From Pyrenopolyporus hunteri (lineage: Eukaryota; Ascomycota; Sordariomycetes; Xylariales; Hypoxylaceae), in the NCBI GenBank assembly GCA_902806595.1, contig CADCXC010000005.1:1798001-1862000 (forward strand): DNA of 64,000 nucleotides, written 5' to 3'. The translations under genes and the position numbers were made by a program. The notes beneath the pieces were generated by a model that had not been told where the DNA came from, ran no database searches, and was given only the letters and a program-made list of their open reading frames with translations. Below, piece by piece: positions 11,624-21,792 of the stretch (position 1 is its first letter; each line of letters opens with the position of its first letter).

Positions 11624-11815
11624 GGGGACCGCTTGGGACAGCTTGCCGAGATGATGTTTTTTACCTTCGCGTTTACCGCCCTGGCTTGGTGGATGAATCG
11701 TTCTACCGGCGTCTTCGCCCGCTGGTTAGAAGGAAGCAGGATTCTATACTTCCTCGTAGCGCTACGGGGTCTGAATATCGTGTACCCTCTTCTGGGGAGA
11801 GAAAGGGTCAACTGA
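11621..11815 (+). pseudogene. In-frame C-terminal tail of the Cas1p-type gene beyond the TAG stop
   Basis: After TAG at 11621-11623 the same frame is open for 63 codons to TGA. It reads GDRLGQLAEMMFFTFAFTAL, then AWWMNRSTGVFARWLEGSRI and onward. This hydrophobic helix followed by a basic loop is what Cas1p-family proteins carry at their C-terminus. I found no spliceosomal intron that would remove the stop without deleting the conserved QYHIWL block. A single CAG-to-TAG change would explain it, but the ancestral codon is inference. Confidence 0.75.
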
Positions 11816-12703
11816 TGTGATGTAAGAAATTGGTGGATTCGGACGAACATGTATATTCTGAGCGTTGGGACATAGCGTTTTATTGATAAGAAAGGGGAAC
11901 TATACTAGCGATACTCACGAAGTTGCCCGCCACTCTATGGCATCTTATTTGTGTCCGTCAGGTATAAAAGCAGCTGTAGCATGAACATAGGCATATAACG
12001 CGGGTATGCGCATTCGCTTTCTGATACTATCCCTATTATATTTTTGGCCTCCTCTATTTGTAAATAAGGCGTGGGGGAAGCAATCGGGACTTCAACCAGT
12101 TTAAGTGTATGCCTTTTAAGTTCTACGGCCAAGCCGATTTACAAGAGACCACCTAGCTGCCCGCATAGTTAATAAAGTCAAGATGCCGTTACCATAGGAA
12201 TAGGTTATTTAGTAAGGCACCGGAAGCTTGGAAATAATGCAACGCAGAATCAATTACAGTGTCTAGGTACGCAGTGCCTAGTCGATATTAACGTACGGCT
12301 ACCTGGCGGCAACATGCAGCAGGTTCTAGCTGAGGATTGCTAAGGTACAAAAGCCTAGGAAATATCTCGCCCACCGCCGTGGGACGAAGGCTGCAGAAGA
12401 AGAGAAAACGAGAACGCCAATAGCTGCGCCCCTAACGGGCCATTATAACCACCGTACCTTACGGGGTTGAACATGCATAACCACTTACTCCCGTTCTGAA
12501 ATTGCTATGTCTTTTTACCACGTCTCATATAGAGAACGCTTTCATTCTAGCCCTTTTGAGTGTGTAGAATAGGTACCTAGGTGGGTAGGTATGCAATGGC
12601 AGTCAAGCTCCAACGTCGCGTTGGGGGATAAATCCGGGTTCCAAACCCAACGCCTAAAAGTCCCATGACTCTTCCCGTCCAATTCATTCGTCTTAAATTC
12701 CCA
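11816..12703. other. Intergenic region, no gene recognised
   Basis: About 890 bases between convergent genes. It is AT-rich with scattered TAGGTA motifs (12569-12592). No coding or RNA gene is seen. Confidence 0.5.
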
Positions 12704-13803
12704 CTAATCGCGGGGCAGAGTGAGCTTGGATGTTAGGAGAAGCTCCAAGTTGCGGCGGTCGCTCTCGTTTCGCGGGGCAGCTCGCCAGCCCTGGATGTTC
12801 TCGACCCTGACGGTGCTGATACCACGGAGAGACATGAGCTCCCAGATGCCGAGAGCTTCGGTGAGGTGGTTCGCCCCCTTTCTCGGGAGGAAGAACTGGC
12901 GGAATTCCTCTTCCTGCTTCGTAACGTTCTTGGTGGTCGACTTCTCGATAACGACGACCAGCTCCTGTAGGCGGATAGTGCGTAGGAGGGAAATGGCAAA
13001 ATCAGAGTTGGGGCCGACCCAGACGAACTTGACGCGGCGGATCGACTTTCGTAGGATGGCGTTGGCCTCCAGGTGGTATGCCATGTTGCACGGACAGGGG
13101 AAGAACATAAGCTGTGTGGCATGATCGTTAGTACGGCGTATAACTAGATGGATCAGAGAAGGCAAGATGTTACAAACCCGGTTAGAGTACATGTATGAGA
13201 GTACCTCATTTCTAAAATCCTTGGACGTAAGGGCGAGATCGACATCGGAGTATCCCGACCCCATCGGTCTGGTTGCTCTAATGTAGTCGGGGTTAGGGAA
13301 GGGGCAGACGCAGCCGAGGTGTTCACTTCCTCTTGGCCAGCGGGGAGAAAGGGAAAGCTCGAATCGTGTATTAAAGTCATCATTGCGCAAGTGGCCCATC
13401 AAGTAATAGTGGTAAATGCGATGCCGGATTTCGCGGGGGAGACGGGCGAGGGTCATGGGAGATTTCAGCACGTCTTCCTAACATTAGCATCGAAAAAAGC
13501 GACTAAAGTGGGCTTTTACTTACCCGATATGCCCATTAACTCTTTCATGACGCCTAGAATGGCTAGACGATGCTTCGATTCTTCGGGTGATGTAGGGTTG
13601 ACGATGCCATTAGTGCACTGTTCGATGGTATCCATGATAGCATAACGATGGAAGTCGTGGTCGCGGATGGTGTAGATCAATTCTTCTTCATCAATCTCTT
13701 TATTCTTGAAGGCATTGTGAGTCTTTATTAAATGCCAGCTGGTGGGGGAGATATCATAGCGCTCCTTAAACTTGAGCAACCCGAATTGAAGGAAGGTATA
13801 CAT
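12704..13803 (-). CDS. F-box-like / 2EXR-type fungal protein
   Basis: Two exons, 13803-13524 and 13473-12704 (50-nt intron; donor GTAAGT, acceptor GGAAG), join in phase 1 to give 349 residues. The central LARLPREIRHRIYHYYL segment is the hallmark of the large fungal F-box-like/2EXR families (LPxEIRxxIY), which in some members adapt substrates to SCF ubiquitin ligases. Downstream lie ALTSKDFRNEVLSYMYSNRV (the usual 'RxxxxEVxxxYY' second element) and a leucine-rich C-terminal part (SLLRTIRLQELVVVIEK). The N-terminal exon (YTFLQFGLLKFKERYDIS, then HDFHRYAIMDTIEQCTNG) is helical and resembles the end of a BTB/BACK-like region, but I cannot assign it firmly. No signal peptide. Such families expand rapidly in fungi and the target is unknown. 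Confidence 0.7.
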
Positions 13804-15043
13804 GACGGCTCTTCAATTCCTCGCGCGAGTCGCTAAAGAGTTGGCTGGGTGGTACGGATGGTCGCTTGTGGTATTAGCTTCGTCCTGACTTAACTTGGTA
13901 ATCGTTTGGATTGGCCTTACACGTTGGTCTAGCAGCCGGGGGCGCTGATCGGCAATATGTTAATTCAGGTGTTCGGACGCGATCACACCTAAAAAGCGGA
14001 AGTCAGTAACATGATTCTACCGTTGAATGTCCACAGTAGCCTTCATATCCTAGCTTGAGACACGGGATCATTGAATAGGTTGAAGGGGAGGTGCATAAAA
14101 TGCATGCAGTGTGCGCTTGACCACGAGGCGACAGAGCTGTTTTATTTTCAGCAAGGAGATCCCCAGGGAGGGAATGGTGAGTCGCGTTAAGACGCAACAC
14201 CATCTGCCACAATCAGGCGAGTAAATGACTAATGTGGTATGTGATGGATCTCTTGGAGGAGGCCGCAAAGACGACGTGATGGTTTCAAGGAGTTGAGATG
14301 AAGGGGAGACGTTAGATGCTGACCTGAACTGCGCGAGGGAAAATACTTTATCGAGTTTGCCTTTCTTAATTCTCTAGGATAAGATGCATTGCTCCTAGGC
14401 TATAGTGATCCCTAGAGACTTTAACGAGCTGTGCCAGTGTTCACTTGAGGCTATGGTTGATCTCGGGTGGGAAGTTGAGGTGACCATATGTCCTAGCGAT
14501 AAGAAAAGGCCAAACCCGGTGTGTCCTAAGTTCAATAGATAGTGACAGTGAAAATAATAAATCGCGAATGGAGAGAGTCAGAACGAAAAGGTTTGGGGCC
14601 GGTGAAATGGTGAGGTACGCAATGGGAGATGTACACAGAAGGTGGGAAGATGCTCTGGCATTACTCGGTACGGTGGGAAAAGCAAATAAAACCATGCTCC
14701 TGCTCGAATGTAGAATTGGAGTTGAGAAATAGGCAGTAAACGTACTGAAGGGAGCCGAGGTGGGAGGAGAATCGGTTCAGAAGTTGGGTGCACTCGCCTG
14801 GGAGTGCTTCGTGATTCCAACTAGCAGAACATAGACCGATCTATCTCGCAGCACGACTGGAGTGTGCAGTAAAGTGCCGACTCTAGACCCTGGAACAGAA
14901 CATAATAAACCATCACATTGATTGCTCTTCCTGATTTTGTAGACCATATACAATACCTATCCAGCCCTTTTCAACCTTTTGAATCGCTATCCCCAGTCCA
15001 AAGTCGTCAAAATTTAGGCCTGTTGACCCGCCAACTCGGGCTA
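13804..15043. other. Intergenic region, no gene recognised
   Basis: About 1.2 kb between two minus-strand genes, presumably the promoter of the F-box-like gene and the 3' region of the membrane-protein gene. Only short unsupported frames occur. Confidence 0.5.
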
Positions 15044-16723
15044 TCATCTCGTGATGCATTCTCCCCCGAAGACGCCAGCAGTAGCGGAACCGAGCCCGGC
15101 GAATGCAACTATGCCCCAAGCCAGGGCAGCAGACTCCCAGTCCAATTCGTTTACCGGTAAAACGTCTCCCTCCACCAATTCCCTAGCCTTGGACGGTGGA
15201 GGTTCGTAGGCTTTCTCTTCTTCCTGCTGTTTGGTCTTCTTCGGCCGTCCTCGCTTTCGTCCAGGAGTTGCATTCCCGTCTTCACTGAGGCCGCTTGAGC
15301 TTGCAACGCTCCCTAGCCTTGACTTTGCTGATCTGCCTCGACGTCTTAAAGTCATTGAATGTTCCGATACGCGATCTTCGGGAGGCTCAGAATCAGCCTT
15401 GATAGGGGTGTGGGGTCTCGTATCCTCCGCTATGGGCTTAGTATTGCCGCGGAGGTTGTAAGCTGGAATTGTCAACGCGATGATGTCTTGAACATCCGTA
15501 GCGCGGACAGCAGCCCATAAGCCAAGGCTAATTGCGCAAACCAAAACGTCACAGCCAACAGCGTTCACAGTTGGATGGTCATAAAGCGAACCCAAGACTT
15601 TACCAAGAGCAGTAGTACTGCGTTCCCAGTTTGTCCGCTCTTCTACATCCCAGGGGATGAAGAGGCTGTGACGATGGTGGTAAGAATTGGGGACGCTATG
15701 AACTAATCCTGAGATGCTAGACTTGATGTGCAATACGAAGGATGCGACGGAAATAGTCCGAAAAATCGTAGTGAATGAGCCGTAGGCTTCATGAGGGTGC
15801 GAATAGACTCTGCCCCAACCCACTGGCGCAACCTCTGGTAGAATAAGGGGTAAGAAAGTCGATGCCTGAGTGAGCAGCGCCACTTTCACGAAGGATGGTG
15901 TATCTGCGGCATAGGGAAGCAGAAATATGAAAATATAGTTCAGTGATAGGGCTGAGATGTGTATGGAAGTACGCAGATGCCAGTTCTTCGGTTTCGGGAT
16001 AATGAACTTATCGCGAATTCGAATCAATCTCGAGGGACGGAGAGGTACGACTGGTAGCTCGAGGCCTTCCCTTTCTGATGGGAGCGGTGACGGCGTCAGG
16101 AGAAGAGCAAGATAGAACAAATTCTGGGCAAATGACAAATTGACCAGATGAGCCAGAACCAGAAAAGCAGGCGTTAGGGGAATGTTTCGCCGGCGTCCCT
16201 CTACTGACAATAGCACGCTGAACGCTACCGTGGCGAGGTGCACCTGCTGGCCCCACCAGAAACGGCGAGCCTTCTCAGCAACGATTTCGAGAGCATCGTA
16301 ATAGATCGGAGTGTCGCTCAACCATTGGGCGACGTGAAGGAAGGCCGGTGTGCTTGATGTATTGGGCTTCAGGGTGAGTTCCTCCCTGGGGATGAGGCTG
16401 GAGCTATATTAGATATCACGATAAAGCTTGTAATAGAGGCAATAAATTGTGAATACCGCTCTGGCTGATTAACACCATGCTCGTGTGCCCACGTTCTATA
16501 GGATAGAATAGACGAGTTCACAGAGTTATAAGTGGCCACTGATAAGGCGAAGAGTGCTAGCCCAAAGAAAACCGGGATTAATCTGCTGCGCTGCGCGTGG
16601 CGTGACCGCGTGCTTTGAGCCGGCCCCAAGGACTTATAAGATGTGTAGAGGCCGGCGATGATGGCGTACGTCAAATAGACTATGGACGTAAGATGGGCGC
16701 CGACCAGGGCCAGGGAAGTGTAC
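15044..16723 (-). CDS. Multi-pass membrane protein with cytosolic AT-hook-like motif, unknown function
   Basis: Exons 16723 (approximate acceptor GAAGCAG) to 16457 and 16403 to 15044 are joined by a 53-nt intron (donor GTATTC, acceptor TATAG) that restores frame: NQPER then SSLIPREELTLKPN. There is no ATG in the first visible exon, so a further 5' exon upstream is missing from this model. Hydrophobic segments include SLALVGAHLTSIVYLTYAII, LIPVFFGLALFALSVATY, LATVAFSVLLSVEG, FLVLAHLVNLSFAQNLFYLALLL, ISALSLNYIFIFLL, VDVLVCAISLGLWAAV and a C-terminal AWGIVAFAGLGSATAGVFGG. Between the last two lies a long hydrophilic loop with serines and RKRGRPKKTKQQ, an AT-hook-like RGRP core. I recognise the protein as a fungal membrane family but cannot give a function. 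Confidence 0.7.
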
Positions 16724-16950
16724 CTGCTTCCAACGTTACTAAGCCTGCTCGCTGATGAGTGCGCATTTGCCGGGCAATATATACCTCACTGGATGTTCAA
16801 ACGGCACAGGAGACATTGCGAGCTACGAGAACTCTTAAAGGGGAGTCCCAAGCCCAAAGGATGAAGAGACGGAGGCGGAGGATCAACAAAAGATGGAGAG
16901 AAGCTGCTTTAGTTGCTTACAAGGGTTGGAATGCATCTTCTATATAATTT

Positions 16951-17178
16951 ATGCTTTATGCAAAGTTCGTGGTTCCGTGGCTTCGAGGCTGGGTACCTTT
17001 AGGCAAGCCCCCGTGGAAAGTGCCACAGGGTGATTGGGGTAAATATGACGCCATGGCTTTCGATATCATTGGACGGGGACGAATCAGTTTTTACCGCAGG
17101 AAGGTTCTCGTCAAGAATGCCGAATATTACACTGACGCTGTACGGCCCCACGTTTGGGCGTACAAGCTCTCTACTTGA
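16951..17178 (+). CDS. Possible small hypothetical gene or 3' exon
   Basis: A 75-codon frame with good third-position bias and a protein-like sequence (PWLRGWVPLGKPPWKVPQGDW, then RGRISFYRRKVLVKN), ending in VWAYKLST and a stop. Just upstream, in the same frame, a Lys/Arg-rich stretch (KRRRRRINKRWREAALVAYK) ends in a stop at 16945-16947. These may be two exons of one small basic protein, for example with an acceptor at TATGCAAAG near 16960. The family is not recognised. It overlaps the region where the 5' exon of the opposite-strand membrane gene should lie, so it may be a coincidence. Confidence 0.35.
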   Translation: MLYAKFVVPWLRGWVPLGKPPWKVPQGDWGKYDAMAFDIIGRGRISFYRRKVLVKNAEYYTDAVRPHVWAYKLST

Positions 17179-18284
17179 ATAATACTCTTTTACGTAAATG
17201 GGATATAATATTACAGGGGATTAGTGGACTTTTACGTTGATCTGACTTACCATTATTGCTGTAAAGGGAGAAAGAAGGAGGGAAAAAAAGAAATAGGAAA
17301 ATAGCGTCAAGATAACTTCAAAGTATTTCGGCCCAAATATGCAAAGCTCATTCTGCTTAAAGTATTATTTAAAAAGGATAATCATGAAATACCACGTCTT
17401 TAGGAACTTTAGATGTCGCGAAAGAATTACAATCCGCTTCTTACATAAACTAACTACCGCCGCCTATTCCCAGTCCCACGAGTGAAGCCTCAACCGTGTA
17501 ACCCATCCCGTCATAATTGTCTATCCTCGGGTCCTAGCTCATAGATAGCCGTGATTCATACTAGGTCACGCCAACATCTATATCGCAGGGCGAACTACAT
17601 ACTGATGTGTGGTCGTCACGTACGCGAAGTAGATGAATTAGGACAAACCCTTGAATTTATTCTAAGAAACTTCTTTTACTCGAATGATTCATGTCTACGG
17701 CCAATACTTCGTTTATTTGTCCGTCCAAGACAATCACTCTACTTCTACCTCGATCCCTCAGTTATGTAATTGATTATATTCCATGAATATCTGCGATACA
17801 TGATAAATTATGTCATTGGTGGCCTTGAATTTTCATTAATATAATGCCATCTAATTGAGCAGATATCACATTTTTGTCTTCATCATTATTGTTATTTATT
17901 CGTAGAAAAAACGCCTCTATGAAATAGGGTACCTGAGATTTATAGGGGTTATGCTCAAACACATGTAAATCGAATTATGGGATCATTCTAATAGGTACTT
18001 AGGTACCCTCGTACCATTCCCATCCAAGAAATAAATGAGGCGCGCCTAGTCTGAGCCCTACACATCGTTATCTGCAGACGTTTAATTGCCTAACCTCGAT
18101 CGGGTTTAGCTTCAGTGGTACCTTTTCGATGTACATCGATTTCGACTTTATATGGAATGGAATGCGCGACATCGAGCCACAGGACGCATCATTGGTCAGC
18201 TCACTTACAATAACACTTACGACATTCCTCTCCGCATACTTGGCTCTTCCGCCCAGCCCCAGTCGAATAGTAAAGTAAGATACG
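17179..18284. other. Intergenic region, AT-rich, no gene recognised
   Basis: About 1.1 kb of AT-rich sequence upstream of the ARF-like GTPase gene. Short frames have no recognisable content. Confidence 0.5.
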
Positions 18285-18923
18285 ATGTACCACTTAGCGA
18301 AATCGCTGTACCTGCTCGCGCGGAGAAGGGAGGAGTACTCGGTGATACTGCTGGGGCTCGACAACGCGGGCAAGACGACGTTCCACGAACAAGCCAAGTC
18401 GCTCTTCCTGCCCGAGCACCCGGATCCGAAGCTCAAGACGGTACCGACGGTCGGGCAAAATGTGTCGACACTTACGCTGCCGGACATGTACCTCAAGATC
18501 TGGGACGTGGGCGGGCAGCTGAGCCTGCGCAAGCTGTGGCAGAGCTACTACGCCAGCTGCCACGCCATCGTCTTCATCATCGACAGCACCGACATCGGCG
18601 ACGGCAACCTCGAGCACGACAACTCCGGCCGCCTCGACGAGTGCCGTCTCGTCCTCGAGGACGTCCTGCAGAACTCCGAGACCGAGGGCGTCCCCCTCCT
18701 CATCCTGGCCAACAAGCAGGACCGCGAGGACTGCGTCGAGGTTGTGCGCATAAAGGAGGGCTTGGTGAAGAAGGTGTTCGAGGGCGAGAAGGCGTCCAGT
18801 ATTCGCGACTCTAGGGTGCTACCGGTGAGCGCCCTGACGGGTACGGGTGTGAGGGAAGCGATCGACTGGGTTCGGTCGAGGGTTAAATGGAATAAAGAGT
18901 CGCGACCGCCGGTGATGAGGTGA
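18285..18923 (+). CDS. arl3: ARF-like GTPase Arl3/ARFRP1
   Basis: Trans-Golgi small GTPase that recruits Arl1 and golgins after binding the membrane protein Sys1. This is an intronless frame of 212 residues. The nucleotide-binding motifs are complete: P-loop GLDNAGKT (24-31), switch I Thr in VPTVGQNV, switch II WDVGGQ (73-78), NKQD (143-146) and SALTG near the end. The N-terminus begins MYHLAKSLY rather than Met-Gly, so it cannot be N-myristoylated. This is the Arl3/ARFRP1 signature: the Met-aromatic start is N-acetylated by NatC for Sys1 binding. An acidic DIGDGNLEHDNSG insert lies in the loop after the switch regions. The gene converges on Rrp45 with about 160 bp between stops. Identification is secure. 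Confidence 0.95.
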   Translation: MYHLAKSLYLLARRREEYSVILLGLDNAGKTTFHEQAKSLFLPEHPDPKLKTVPTVGQNVSTLTLPDMYLKIWDVGGQLSLRKLWQSYYASCHAIVFIIDSTDIGDGNLEHDNSGRLDECRLVLEDVLQNSETEGVPLLILANKQDREDCVEVVRIKEGLVKKVFEGEKASSIRDSRVLPVSALTGTGVREAIDWVRSRVKWNKESRPPVMR

Positions 18924-19086
18924 GCGAGAGGGCGAGAGGGCTCTACGTGTCATTATATCATCTGGTTCAAGTGGGCTGTGTTTGCGTTAAGCGGCATGGG
19001 GAAGGCGTTCCGCGACAGGAGTTATGATTCGAGTTCATCATGGGTATCTTATTTTTCTTGGTCATCTATGGGAGTAGCCTCGTTCG

Positions 19087-20038
19087 CTACCTCTCGTTTT
19101 CTGCGGACAATTCCGCCAAGAGTCCGCCTTTATCCCTCCGTTTTGAGTCTTCGGCTAGCTTCTGATCTAATAACGTCGAGAACTCCTTGACTTTATTGAG
19201 GGCGACGCTCGCGCACTGGAGTAGCCCGGCGGCGTCCACAGGTGTGCCTCCCAACTTTGCGATCTGGCAAATTTCCCCGTGCTTATTGAGGCTGATGGTA
19301 CAGCTAGATACCCTCAATTGTTCCTCTAGGAGATTCGCGTCCAGCAGCGTAATCTCTCCTTCCCCGTAGAAGCTAAAGGTGACGCAAAACGGCGAATGTA
19401 GCCAACTCAACGGGACCGGTTCTCGTTCTGCGGGTGTGTATACGGTTAAATGTCCTCCTTCTATGCTTGTATCCGGCTTTCGGAAGTGGCGCAGTGCTGC
19501 TACGACGGCGAAGCAAGCTCCGTCAATCAAATTGCCGTCGTGGGAGAGGACGTGCAAATCTACCCTTATAGACCAACACTTTTGACCGGCCACGAGGCAT
19601 AGCGACTCGGTATCGAGAGCATTAGAACGGCGAACGGTCTTCTCAAGTAGTCTCGATAATAATATCTCTGTCTCCGTCGGTCGATTGACCTCGAAGGCGG
19701 GCGAGGCCATGGGGCTGAGTTCTGTTGTGATTGTGAAGATGCCATCAAATGGGCGGTCGGAGTATGGAGTCGTGACTTCGGCGGAGACTTTTACAAGTAT
19801 TCTAGTTACGTCAGTGCTGCTATAAAGAGTACCTACCTTACTTATTATATATTTACATTAGGATCATAACTCACCTCGTCTTCCCGAGGGCCACATCTGC
19901 GACTCCATACTGCTCACCAAACTTAAGCTCGAGATTTCGATACTGGTCGAAGGCGCGGCCGTCAACGCGCAGGCCTTCTTGTAATGCCTGCACTACGAAG
20001 GCGCGCTCGTTGAGTGAAGGCTCAGCCTCTCGGGGCAT
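19087..20038 (-). CDS. rrp45: Exosome core subunit Rrp45 (EXOSC9, RNase PH-like)
   Basis: Structural subunit of the six-membered RNase PH ring of the RNA exosome, which processes rRNA and degrades RNA in nucleus and cytoplasm. Exons 20038-19875 and 19801-19087 (73-nt intron, donor GTGAGT, branch CTGAC, acceptor CTAG) give 292 residues, close to yeast Rrp45 (305) and without the long tail of human EXOSC9. Landmarks are LNERAFVVQALQEGLRVDGRAFDQYR (N-terminal), the RNase PH strand LVKVSAEVTTPYSDRPFDG, CWSIRVDLHVLSHDGNLIDGA, and AALRHFRKP. No catalytic phosphorolytic residues are expected in the eukaryotic ring. The start is fixed by the conserved opening. It shares a short divergent promoter with the splicing gene Cwc15. 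Confidence 0.93.
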
Positions 20039-20451
20039 GGTGGAAGAGGGAAAAATAGTAACTAGGAACCGAACTTGTTCTTGGTTCACCTCATTATTTG
20101 CGTGGCTTCGAGTATGTGCGATACATGGAGCAGCTCAGCGGGATGGTGGGGTGTTTGGGTCTTGTGCATATTCATGATAACAGGAAGCTTCGCAATTACC
20201 ATAAAATTTCTGCCGGGCGGTGGACGTGCAGGTAGTATGCAAGTATGCAACTAACCATCCATTGTCGGGGTCTTGGCGCCTTTAAGTGCCGACCTTGCAG
20301 CCAGTCTTTCTATTAAGTGGGCCCTTGCATTCGAACTGGAGCCTCAACCTTCAACTTAACAACCAACATCGCCAGAGCTTCCTCGACCATCGACAACTTT
20401 GTCCTCCTCGCCTAAGGTCTAATAGCTCTCATCCGCATAAGATAATCGACG
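20039..20451. promoter_or_regulatory. Divergent promoter region shared by rrp45 and cwc15
   Basis: 413 bases between the start codons of two divergently transcribed RNA-processing genes. It presumably carries both promoters and 5' UTRs. No defined element can be named. Confidence 0.45.
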
Positions 20452-21346
20452 ATGACTACAGCTCATAGGCCTACGTTTGACCCGGTTAGCTCGACTACGA
20501 ATCGGTGCAATACGAGAAATAATGCTAATGGCATAATAGGCACGTGGAAAGGAGGCCCTCCGAGGACCAGCCTACCACCAACGGCTCCTCCCTGCTCACA
20601 CCAAGTTAAAGTACCGAAAACCCGGGCAAGGGGGCGACGCAGACGAGCCCCGCGATCTACGAGCCGAGCTCCTCGCCGCGGAGGCCGCCCACTTCGCGAA
20701 GCAGAACGGCGGCGCGCTGCCCAGTACCGCGGGAGAGACCGGCGAGACCGCACCCACTACCAACAACGCCGCAAAGCGACCGCTAGAAATAACGCCGGGA
20801 ATAGACAGAGATGGTGAAGAGGAAGAAGATCAGGAGGCGAAGCGACGTCGTATATTAGAAGAGTCCCGCGATATAGACGCGGATTCGGAAGACGACGAGG
20901 ACGAGGAGGATAGCGAAGAGGATAGCGATGACGATGACGACGACGAAGAAGCGGAGCTACAACGCGAGCTCGAGAAGATCAGGCGCGAACGAGCTGAGAA
21001 ACGCGAAAGAGAGGAGCGGGAGAAAGCCGCGGCCGAAGAGGCGGAGCGGGAACGAGACATCGCGTTGGGTAATCCCTTGTTAAATCCTAAGAACTTCAAT
21101 ATGAAGCGAAGGTACGTTAAAATCCGACCGCAGGTATTGTCGTTGTGCTAATTATTATAATTATAGGTGGGATGACGATGTCGTCTTCAAGAATCAAGCG
21201 AGAGGAACCGAGGATAAGGGCAAGAAAAAGGAATTCATCAACGTATGTCTCTCTATCCATATCACTTCGGCGCCGATACTAACGATATATAGGATCTTCT
21301 ACGATCAGACTTCCATAAGCGGTTTATGAGCAAATACGTGAGATGA
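20452..21346 (+). CDS. cwc15: Pre-mRNA splicing factor Cwc15 (Cwf15)
   Basis: Component of the Prp19/NTC-related complex in the activated spliceosome. Four exons join cleanly: 20452-20484, 20540-21111, 21167-21242 and 21293-21346, giving 244 residues. The N-terminus MTTAHRPTFDPARGKE is the invariant Cwc15 start. It is followed by RLLPAHTKLKYRKPGQ, a disordered middle, a long Asp/Glu run (about residues 130-160), a Glu/Arg-rich coiled coil (EKIRRERAEKREREEREKAA) and the conserved C-terminus NPLLNPKNF, KRRWDDDVVFKNQARG, FINDLLRSDFHKRFMSKYV. The small first exon and last 18-codon exon are required to obtain these conserved ends, which supports the splice model. The length matches the family. Confidence 0.95.
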
Positions 21347-21792
21347 GATATATACTTCAAGACAACTTTAGCTTGCGCATAGAAATACCCCAAAATATAG
21401 ATTCGAGTACCGGCACCCGTCCTCGGCCATTTGATAAGCTGGTTGGGAAACGAGAGATGGGTATTTGAGTGTTCTCGTAGATGAGAAGGGCGCCCAAAGA
21501 CGTGCCCCACGCCAATGGCTATACTTCGACTTTTTTCATCGGGTTTGCGTTATCCTCGAGCGTCCCGGCGCGCTCTGATCGGGAGTCGTCAACAGTTTCG
21601 TCTGGGAGCTACTACAGATCGGTGCTATTGGCATAAGTGCCGACATAATGTGAGCCTTAGGATTAGGACTATTAGATTGACCGGATTCCCAGAATTAAAT
21701 AATACATAGAATAGCATAGTGTGCTTTACTAGGAGAGCGATGGCTCAGCTAGCGGCTCTATGGTACGTCCCGCAAATCTCGCAAAAAAGCAA
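21347..21792. other. Convergent 3' region between cwc15 and the EBP gene
   Basis: About 450 bases between two stop codons. It contains only presumed 3' UTRs; no gene is recognised. Confidence 0.5.
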
